Shown here: piece after piece, positions 56,012-62,738 of the stretch
Layout: the number at the start of each line of letters is the position of its first letter
Position numbering within the stretch: the first letter of the stretch is position 1
DNA from: JBHHUI01 sp965248775
Lineage (GTDB): Bacteria; Chloroflexota; Anaerolineae; Anaerolineales; JBHHUI01
Assembly: GCA_965248775.1 (NCBI GenBank)
Contig: OZ252150.1
Span: 4,464,001-4,528,000 of the forward strand
Length of the DNA: 64,000 bases
Direction of reading: 5' to 3'
The notes under the pieces: generated by a model
The model's database searches: none
Seen by the model: the letters and a program-made list of their open reading frames with translations, nothing else
Told to the model about the DNA's origin: nothing
Program-made: the position numbers and the translations under genes

Positions 56012-56067
56012 TTATCGCCTACTTCTGCGCCGATCTGTTGCTGGTTCGACCTTTTTTCAGGAGAGCC
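54254..56067. mobile_element. IS1182-like element at the start codon of the AroE-like gene
   Basis: The left end reads GACTATCCTGAAAAAAGC (54254-54271) and the inverted right end GGCTCTCCTGAAAAAAGG (56050-56067), an 18-base terminal repeat with four mismatches. ATGCAT is duplicated outside both ends (54248-54253 and 56068-56073). The 1814-bp element carries a leftward, degraded transposase gene. Its right end contains AGGAGAG, correctly placed as a ribosome binding site for ATG 56068. Confidence 0.85.
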
Positions 56068-57186
56068 ATGCATCTGATCTATCAAGCTGAGTCGCATCTC
56101 ACAAATCGGCTGCCGCAAGATGTTGCCGCCTCTACATTGGTGATTGGCATCGTCGGCAGCAACCCCTCGACGACGGCCATGTCGCCCGGTGTATGGCAGC
56201 GCGTCTTTCGCGGGCTGGTGATGGATTGTATCTATGTGAGCTTCGACGTCGATGAAACCGACAAGCTCGCACCTCTGGCCGACAAGTTTCGGCAAACGGA
56301 TAACTTTGCCGGATTCAACGTAACAGTTCCGTACAAGATGGACATCATGGCGGTCTTGGATCGGATAGAGCCGAGGGCGGAAGCAATTGGAGCGGTAAAC
56401 ACAGTCGTGCGTGAAGCGGACGGCGCGCTGGTTGGGTATAACACCGATGGTCGGGGGGCGCTTGACAATGTGTGTACAGCCCAGCCGGGTTATAGCAATC
56501 CACTGATCAAGAGACTAGCTGGCAAGACAGTGCTGATGATCGGAGCTGGTGGTGCTGCCAAAGCAGCTGGATTCTTCCTGGCCGAAACGCTGCAGGACGG
56601 CGTTTTGTTCATTGCCAATCGCACAGAGGCGCGCGCGAGTAAGTTGGCTAGCCGGATTGCCGAAATGTATCCCGATGTCACTGTGGAAGGTGTGCACATC
56701 TCGCGTGTCGCGCAGTTCGCCTCACAATCCGATTTGATCTACAACATGTCAACCATAGGTCAGGGTGGGGTACTGCAGAGCAAGGATGGATATACGATAT
56801 TAGAGTCATTTAGCCCACTGGGGCCTGCCGAAACAACTCCCCTGACTCGCAAACGGGATGAAACGGAAACCGGCCTGCGTATTCGCTTTATTCGTCAACA
56901 TCATGAGTCAATCGTCGCCAACCTTGCTCAGTCATTGCGGGTGATTGTTGCACTGCCAGAACAAACTGTCGTTGCTGATGCGATCCATACACCTGCCGAG
57001 ACAGTGCTCCTGACGCAGGCTCGTCAGGCCGGCCTGCGTATTGTCAATGGCAAAGGTATGAACCTGGGTCAGGCATTGGATGGTTTCTATAACAAGATTA
57101 TGGCCTCATATCTTGAGGAGCGTGGCTGGCGAACGCCCGAGAAGCGCGGTGAGATTCGGCGTTTGATGCGCGGACGGTCTTCTTGA
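56068..57186 (+). CDS. Shikimate-dehydrogenase-like protein (AroE family), elongated
   Basis: From ATG 56068 the protein has 372 residues, against about 275 for AroE. Family motifs are retained: AMSPGVWQRVF (substrate Ser), GFNVTVPYK (catalytic Lys), AIGAVNTV (Asn), GYNTDGRGA (catalytic Asp), MIGAGGAAKAAGFF (NADP loop) and FIANRTEA. About 100 extra residues lie in the C-terminal half (LRKRDETETGLRIR onward). It should reduce a cyclic or linear keto-acid with NADPH. Next to the DAHP-synthase-like gene it suggests a second, non-housekeeping shikimate-like route. The start codon lies in the IS target duplication. Confidence 0.78.
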   Translation: MHLIYQAESHLTNRLPQDVAASTLVIGIVGSNPSTTAMSPGVWQRVFRGLVMDCIYVSFDVDETDKLAPLADKFRQTDNFAGFNVTVPYKMDIMAVLDRIEPRAEAIGAVNTVVREADGALVGYNTDGRGALDNVCTAQPGYSNPLIKRLAGKTVLMIGAGGAAKAAGFFLAETLQDGVLFIANRTEARASKLASRIAEMYPDVTVEGVHISRVAQFASQSDLIYNMSTIGQGGVLQSKDGYTILESFSPLGPAETTPLTRKRDETETGLRIRFIRQHHESIVANLAQSLRVIVALPEQTVVADAIHTPAETVLLTQARQAGLRIVNGKGMNLGQALDGFYNKIMASYLEERGWRTPEKRGEIRRLMRGRSS

Positions 57187-57461
57187 AGAAAGGCGATGGA
57201 ATTGTAAATATTGCTTTGGCGTCCAAAAAAAAATCTTTACATGGGAGATTGAGATGACCAGCAATGTGCAGCCGGAGTGGTTAGGAATAGATGTGTATTC
57301 GTGGGCTCAGAGTATTCGGAACGGTTATGTCCGCGCATTCATTCTGTTTGCGTTGCACAACACTGGTGTATTTGAGGCGCTTCGAGGTGGCCAAGCGAGG
57401 ACGAGCGCCGAACTGGCAGAAGAATGCCAGGTTGAGGCAGACCTTTTGGACGGATTGCTTA

Positions 57462-58790
57462 GGAATGAGAATTAAATAACTTGTGCAAATGGGAGAGCGC
57501 GGTAATTCCATTGGGGCAAGAAATCATCAAAGATAATGCGCATGTTGTCCCTGAAATCTGTGGCTACTTTACGACCGGTTTCGTAGACCTGGTCAATAAC
57601 ATGGACAAAAGCTTTCAGTCCGGTCTTGGTGCTGGTTTTTTCCATCAGTTCTTTGACGAGTTTGCGGCTGGTGAAGATCACGCCTTGGCAAGCGCGGGTA
57701 ACATGCGGGAAGAAACGGTGTTCGCTGGGGTTGTATTTCGAGCAATAGGGTGGATAGTGAGCAATGCGAATTTCGACCCCGATTTCATCGGCCAGTGCTT
57801 GCAAGTCTTGCTTGAAGATGTAGTAGCGGGAACTGTTACTCCCGCCGCCATCGCAAAGCACGAGAATAGAAGTGGCGTTGGGATAGTGGTAGTGGCCGTA
57901 TGTGTACCACCAATGGCGAAAGCTATCGCAAGCGAATTCACTGGTATCATGACTGCCGCCGAGTTGGATGTAGCCGACATTGAGACGCAAGTCGTAGAGA
58001 CTGTGAGGAATGCTGACCCCAGCAGCATAGCTGTTGAAATCATGGTCATAAGTTTGCAGTTCTTCCAGGGTGTACAAATGTCCGTCTCGGTAGAAATTGC
58101 CCAGATATTCCTTTTTCTTGCTGTCCATGCTGACAATGGGATTGCCCGCCGCTTCGAATTCGGTCTTGAGCCGCGTGATGTTCTCAAATTGCTCGTTGCG
58201 GTTTTCAATCTCGGCCTTCAAACCGAGTTTCTTTTGCGCTTTTCGGCGGCGATAGTTGTGCTTCTGCAGCAACTTGCGCACCACATATTTGCTGACCACG
58301 ATGTCGTGCTCGGCCCGCAACGCCGCAACAATCTCGCCCGGGGTCAGGTTCGTCCAGCGCACCCTCTCGTCCAGCGGGTCACCGGCTGTGTGCTCGCGCA
58401 ACACTGCCAGGAACTTCTCAGCAAGTTGCGCCCCCCATGTGACGTAGTACGGTTTGCGTCCGCCGCCTGGCTTCCGAATGCGCTGCTCCACTTCGCCCTT
58501 GGGCAAGCCACTGACTTCGCGGGCGCCTTTGCTCACCGTGTTGCGACTGCACCCCAACACCCGCGCAATGTAACTCCGTCCGCCGTGTCCAAATCTCAAG
58601 GCTTCGAAACCAGCAAAGCGACGCCCATCTTTCTCGTTCAAGCTGTTGTAAAAGCGGCGCATCATTTCTTCATGTTCGGGCGCATAGGGTTTCATCATGG
58701 CCTCCTGGCTAGTGTTCTGATGAAGCCAAGAGAATATCACTGCTTGCATCCGTTGTGAACCAACTGCCCAAATTATTTAATTCTCGTTCC
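57462..58790. mobile_element. ISAzo13-family element inserted in the O-methyltransferase
   Basis: The ends share GGAA(T/C)GAGAATTAAATAA in inverted orientation (from 57462 and up to 58790). The target TTA is duplicated at 57459-57461 and 58791-58793. The 1329-bp element holds one intact leftward transposase gene. Confidence 0.88.
57472..58698 (-). CDS. ISAzo13-family transposase
   Basis: The protein has 408 residues from ATG 58698, or 407 from ATG 58695, behind a strong AGGAGG. An N-terminal helix-turn-helix (RSYIARVLGCSRNTVSKG) is followed by the catalytic domain with SMDSKKKEYLGNF (first Asp), LVLCDGGGSNSSR (second Asp) and NPSEHRFFPHV (Glu). The frame is complete, so the element may be active. 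A 425-codon open frame exactly antisense to it is a shadow. Confidence 0.92.
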   Translation of the reverse strand: MMKPYAPEHEEMMRRFYNSLNEKDGRRFAGFEALRFGHGGRSYIARVLGCSRNTVSKGAREVSGLPKGEVEQRIRKPGGGRKPYYVTWGAQLAEKFLAVLREHTAGDPLDERVRWTNLTPGEIVAALRAEHDIVVSKYVVRKLLQKHNYRRRKAQKKLGLKAEIENRNEQFENITRLKTEFEAAGNPIVSMDSKKKEYLGNFYRDGHLYTLEELQTYDHDFNSYAAGVSIPHSLYDLRLNVGYIQLGGSHDTSEFACDSFRHWWYTYGHYHYPNATSILVLCDGGGSNSSRYYIFKQDLQALADEIGVEIRIAHYPPYCSKYNPSEHRFFPHVTRACQGVIFTSRKLVKELMEKTSTKTGLKAFVHVIDQVYETGRKVATDFRDNMRIIFDDFLPQWNYRALPFAQVI

Positions 58791-59654
58791 TTAACTTCCT
58801 TACTTATGCGGATCGGGTGCTTGTTAAAGACGCCGACCGGTATCATTTGTCTGACCGTGGTAGTGAGTGGCTTTTCTCTGATCCGGTCATCGCAATGAGT
58901 TGGGGTGCAGTGGGAGCGTATTCATGCCTTCTCTACGAACTTGTGCCCGCGCTGCGAGGCGAGAAACATTACGGCGTGGATTTCAAGCGCGATGAAGACT
59001 ATCTGGCTGTGGGTAGCCATGCTACAGGGAAAGCGAACTATCCATGGGTTGTTGATGAAATGTCTCGGCTGGGGGCTCGATGTGTGGCCGATCTAGGCTG
59101 TGGTACGGCCGATGTGTTGATCGCATTTTGTTCATTGGACCAAAGCTTACACGGTGTGGGTGTAGACATTTCGCCCAAGGTGCTTGTGGAAGCTGATCGC
59201 CGTGTGCGGGCTGCAGGTTTTCAAGATCGGATCCGATTGGTAGAGGGTGATCTAACTAAGCCAGAAACATTTAGCTCTCAACTGAGCGATGTGGATGCAT
59301 TCAACGCAATCATGGTCTTCCACGAATTCTTGCGTTTCGGTGAAGACTGGGTTGTTGACCTACTGTGTCAGATAAAGGCTCGTTTTCCAGGTCGCTATAT
59401 GTTCATGGGTGAGTTTGATAGGGTCTCTGATGAGGAATTTGCTTCCATGCCGTTGCCAGATCGTATTCACCCTCTGTTTTATCAATACATTATCCATCCG
59501 TTGAAGCGAGAGGGACAACCTATTGCTAAAGGAGGCTGGTTGAAGATCTTCGAGAAGGCTGGCCTGGAAGTTCTTAAAATCAAGGATGATTTTCCATTTC
59601 GCTTGACTGAGTACGTGCTGCGATTATGACGATTGCTTGAGAAAAGGTGTATTC

Positions 59655-60389
59655 ATGACAACCGATGCTCAGTCATACCATACGATAGCCATCATTAGCG
59701 CACGCTCTGGTTCCAAAGGACTGCCGCGAAAAAACTTGCGCCTCTTAGCTGGGAAACCATTGATTGCTCACACGATAGCCCATGCGTTGGCATCTCAGGC
59801 TTGCGATGTTGTTTTGGTGACTACGGATGACAAGGAAATCGCTAACGTTGCGCGTGAATATGGAGCTGAAGTGCCTTTTGTGCGCCCTGGACATCTGGCC
59901 GGGGATCTAACCCCAATTGAACCCGTCATACAACACGCTCTTCTCACATATGAATCTATGTATGATTGCAGGTTTGATATTGTTGTCTATCTACAGACTA
60001 CCGACGTGTTTCGAAAACCTGAAATGATTAAAACTTGCGTCCAAGGCTTGGTTGCCAACCCACAGCTGGACAGTGTGTTCTCCGCCTACGTTACACATAA
60101 ACGTTTTTGGCGGTCAACCGACAATGGGTTCGAGCGTTTGGCCACCGACATCCCTTACGGTCCCCGACAAACCAATGAGTTGCTCTATCGAGAAGACACG
60201 GGCATTGCGTGCGCTACTCGCGCGGAGTTCGTGCGACAGGCTCGTCGTATTGGCAATCGAGTGGATATTGTTCCGACCTCCGACTTTCGTACATCAATTG
60301 ACATTCACACTGAGTTTGATCTTTGGCTAGCTGAGAGGATCCTGGTTGAGTGGACAGGAGAGAAATCGTCAGTCCCAGCAGAGCAATAG
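59655..60389 (+). CDS. CMP-sugar synthetase (acylneuraminate cytidylyltransferase family)
   Basis: From ATG 59655 (behind AAAAGGTG) the protein has 244 residues. The CTP-binding signature SARSGSKGLPRKN is complete, followed by VLVTTDDKEIA, FVRPGHLAGD, a YLQTTDVFRKP loop and IDIHTEFDLWLAE with the metal Asp. It is a paralog of neuA at 10471 but clearly different. YLQTTDVF replaces the usual LQPTSPLR, suggesting a different ulosonic acid. It lies beside the methyltransferase and shikimate-like genes. Confidence 0.85.
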   Translation: MTTDAQSYHTIAIISARSGSKGLPRKNLRLLAGKPLIAHTIAHALASQACDVVLVTTDDKEIANVAREYGAEVPFVRPGHLAGDLTPIEPVIQHALLTYESMYDCRFDIVVYLQTTDVFRKPEMIKTCVQGLVANPQLDSVFSAYVTHKRFWRSTDNGFERLATDIPYGPRQTNELLYREDTGIACATRAEFVRQARRIGNRVDIVPTSDFRTSIDIHTEFDLWLAERILVEWTGEKSSVPAEQ

Positions 60390-60393
60390 TCTA

Positions 60394-61092
60394 ATGACAT
60401 TTGAAGTACTTGGTATAGTTCCGGTTTCTGGCATTGACGATGAATTTCGCGATCCTGCGCTTCCTACAGTTGGAGACCTATCCTTATTGGATCTAACGTT
60501 TGAGGCCGTGATGGCTTCCCGGCGACTGAATCGCGTGATCATTTCCACGGATTCTGAGGCGATTGCTGCCGAGGCGCGCCGCTGGGGGCTGGAAGTCCCG
60601 TTTTTGCGACCTGAAAATATGCGCAGGTCTTCGATGGCAGAGGTACTATTTCATTCAGTTGAGCATTTAAAACATACTGAAGGATATTGCCCGGATTGGG
60701 TGGCACGATTTTTGATTACGTATCCCTTCCGCTCAGCGGATTTGATAGATCGTACTATTAACTCAGCACTGGGGCAAGATGTCGACTCAGTTTTCTTGGC
60801 CTTCCCGGAATACCATTCGTTTTGGAAGCTGAACGAGCAGGGGCAACCAGAGCGATTGCAAACCGATTGGCGTGTACCGCGCGAGACACGCCAACCGATC
60901 TATCGTCATTTAGGCGGGCTTTGTTCTCTGCATCGAGTAAGCGTACTGGAGCAAGGCAGGCTCTACGGGCAAAAGGTAGGTGTAATTCCAATAGACAATC
61001 CGGTCTGCACAATAGACATTCACGATTGGCAGGGCAAATTCCTGGCTGAACTAGTGGCTCGCCATTACTGGTCGCGTCGAGAGGACAACTGA
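60394..61092 (+). CDS. Diverged cytidylyltransferase-like protein
   Basis: ATG 60394 gives 232 residues. The fold is the NeuA type: VIISTDSEAIAAEARRWGLE, VPFLRPENM, FLITYPFRSADLIDR, and CTIDIHDWQGKFLAE at the end. The CTP-binding signature is lost, however: where ARGGSKG is expected it reads VPVSGIDDEFRDP. It may be an inactive partner of the preceding enzyme, a regulator, or an enzyme with a different nucleotide. It is preserved without stops, which argues against simple decay. Confidence 0.75.
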   Translation: MTFEVLGIVPVSGIDDEFRDPALPTVGDLSLLDLTFEAVMASRRLNRVIISTDSEAIAAEARRWGLEVPFLRPENMRRSSMAEVLFHSVEHLKHTEGYCPDWVARFLITYPFRSADLIDRTINSALGQDVDSVFLAFPEYHSFWKLNEQGQPERLQTDWRVPRETRQPIYRHLGGLCSLHRVSVLEQGRLYGQKVGVIPIDNPVCTIDIHDWQGKFLAELVARHYWSRREDN

Positions 61093-61095
61093 GAA

Positions 61096-62013
61096 GTGAG
61101 GGCCGAACCTGGAAATACAGGTCCCAGGACCTTTGTCGTCTTCTCTTCTCAGAGCGCCGGGCCAATAATGCACGATCCGGAGAAGGTGTTGGAGAGCATG
61201 GCCGCTGTATGTCAGGCTGTCGTCCTGCCGGCAGCCTTGGGCTTGGAAGAGACGAGTGAGTGGGTCAGGTATGTTCATCAGAAGCATCCCTCCCTACGAG
61301 TGCTGGCAGAAGTTGTTCATTGCCAACCGCAATCATTGGGCGACCTGCTCAACTCCGACGTCGATGGCTGCTGGATCCCAAGCTCCTGTGCACCCCACAT
61401 TGAGTGGTCGCGCGCGCTGGCACCCGGTGAAAAGCTCGTCCTGTTGGGGGTAAACTTGCTGGCCGTGCATGAGCTAGCGTCGACACTCGGAAGTTTTCAA
61501 GAAGCGTTGGCTCGAAACCTGGTATTGGTCGTGGAGAAAATGAGCCCCTCTGAGTCCGTGCAGTTGGAGCGTCTGGTCGACATGATGAAGTTACAGTCCT
61601 TGAACGCCGTGACGGGGGTGATGGACTGGACGTCCGATGGCGCTTGGCTGAGTGCTGCCTGGGAAGGGGGCGCGGAGTGGTTGGGGATGCCTCAAGAATC
61701 GATATCCGGCGCCGGGGATATGTCTGCGCTCCTCCGTCGACTTACAACGTTGACGTACGCTAAATGGCAGTTTCCGCTCGCTTCTCCTGAGGAGTGGGAC
61801 TGCTTTGACGAAGATGCCGTGTGTCTAGTGGCCACCCGTCCGTTGGAAGCTGACGAAGCGCTTTCAGTTGACATGTTTGACGTTGCTAATTCCAGTAGGG
61901 GACTATCGCCGCGCCTCTTGCCGCGGCTAGTCGGCCAAACCCGCCTGCGATATGCGCTGCAGCGCGGGTCTCCACTAACATTCGGAGACATTTTGTGGCG
62001 TTCTCAGTTGTGA
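61096..62013 (+). CDS. NeuB-like protein: diverged barrel plus SAF domain
   Basis: This 305-residue protein starts at GTG 61096. The C-terminal 65 residues (CLVATRPLEADEALSVDMFD, then GLSPRLLPRLVGQTRLRYAL and GSPLTFGDIL) match the SAF domain that closes NeuB. The first 220 residues look like a shortened aldolase-type barrel but lack NeuB hallmarks such as KIGSGE, STGMA and EKHF. A conserved-looking Lys is in LVVEKMSPSES. I cannot name a reaction. Its place next to two cytidylyltransferase-like genes mirrors neuA-neuB order. Confidence 0.6.
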   Translation: MRAEPGNTGPRTFVVFSSQSAGPIMHDPEKVLESMAAVCQAVVLPAALGLEETSEWVRYVHQKHPSLRVLAEVVHCQPQSLGDLLNSDVDGCWIPSSCAPHIEWSRALAPGEKLVLLGVNLLAVHELASTLGSFQEALARNLVLVVEKMSPSESVQLERLVDMMKLQSLNAVTGVMDWTSDGAWLSAAWEGGAEWLGMPQESISGAGDMSALLRRLTTLTYAKWQFPLASPEEWDCFDEDAVCLVATRPLEADEALSVDMFDVANSSRGLSPRLLPRLVGQTRLRYALQRGSPLTFGDILWRSQL

Positions 62014-62675
62014 TTCGCGCACGAAATGAGCGCGAAGGGCTGGCACAATGCCTGCCTGCGATCCGCAGTCAGAGCTTACTCAATAGTCAAAATGTGGAGA
62101 TAGTTCTGATAGACAACGCGTCAACGGATGGCACGCATGACCTAGCAGAAATATTTGAGTGTAAGTATCAAGGGATTTCCCAGAACGATTTTACTTATGG
62201 ACGAGCGTTGAATCTTGGTATTCGTGCAACCACTAACGAATTTGTGGCCATCCTGTCGGCTCATTGCATCCCTGTAAACGATCGCTGGCTAATGCGATTG
62301 TTTGCTCCATTTCGAGACATGAGCGTGGCGGGGGTATTTGGCAGGCAGGAACCTTTGCCAGACAGTCATGACTTCGATAAGCGTGACTTGTGGATAACAT
62401 TCGGGGTGGAGCGGCGCATACAAAAACAAGATCCATTTTTCCACAATGCGAATGCGATGATCCGGCGAAGTGTGTGGGAGCAAGTACCATTCGATGAGGA
62501 GTTATTCGGTCAAGAAGATCGAGCCTGGGCAAAGCGGGTTCTGAAATTGGGCTACAGTTTGGCTTATGAGCCAAAAGCAAGCGCCTTCCACTTTCATGGA
62601 ATACATCAAGGGCGTGATGTTGAACGCGCCAAGAGAGTGGTCAAAGTCATACAGTTGATTGAAGAAGATGAATAA
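61995..62675 (+). CDS. GT2-family glycosyltransferase
   Basis: GTG 61995 gives 226 residues and a 19-base overlap with the NeuB-like gene. It is a compact GT-A protein: FSVVIRARNE, IVLIDNASTDGTHDLAEIF, FTYGRALNLGIRATTNEFV, LSAHCIPVNDRWL (DxD equivalent altered to AHC), and FGQEDRAWAKRVLKLGYSL (the ED catalytic base). The AHCIP variant of the DxD motif occurs in GT2 enzymes using unusual donors. It probably transfers the sugar made by the local CMP-sugar genes. Confidence 0.82.
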   Translation: MAFSVVIRARNEREGLAQCLPAIRSQSLLNSQNVEIVLIDNASTDGTHDLAEIFECKYQGISQNDFTYGRALNLGIRATTNEFVAILSAHCIPVNDRWLMRLFAPFRDMSVAGVFGRQEPLPDSHDFDKRDLWITFGVERRIQKQDPFFHNANAMIRRSVWEQVPFDEELFGQEDRAWAKRVLKLGYSLAYEPKASAFHFHGIHQGRDVERAKRVVKVIQLIEEDE

Positions 62676-62738
62676 GGGTGGGATATCTACAATTTTGTCA
62701 ACATTGAAAATGCAAGCTTGAATCTATTAGCGTGGTGC

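Larger units (their letters stand above)
57254..59629 (+). pseudogene. O-methyltransferase with winged-helix dimerisation domain, split by an IS
   Basis: The 5' part (57254-57461) encodes the dimerisation domain (NGYVRAFILFALHNTGVFEAL, TSAELAEECQVEADLLDGLL). The rest (58794-59629) encodes DRYHLSDRGSEWLF and a methyltransferase core with VADLGCGTADVLIAF and GVGVDISPKVLVEA. Removing the IS and one TTA restores a continuous 347-residue frame across LLDGLLNFLTYADRVL. The family acts on small hydroxylated or aromatic substrates rather than on polymers. The insertion looks very recent because no other damage is seen. Confidence 0.9.

Noticed and set aside
57481..58758. A 425-codon open frame on the plus strand
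   Set aside because: It is exactly antisense to the ISAzo13-type transposase, has no family features and mirrors the codon bias of the real gene.
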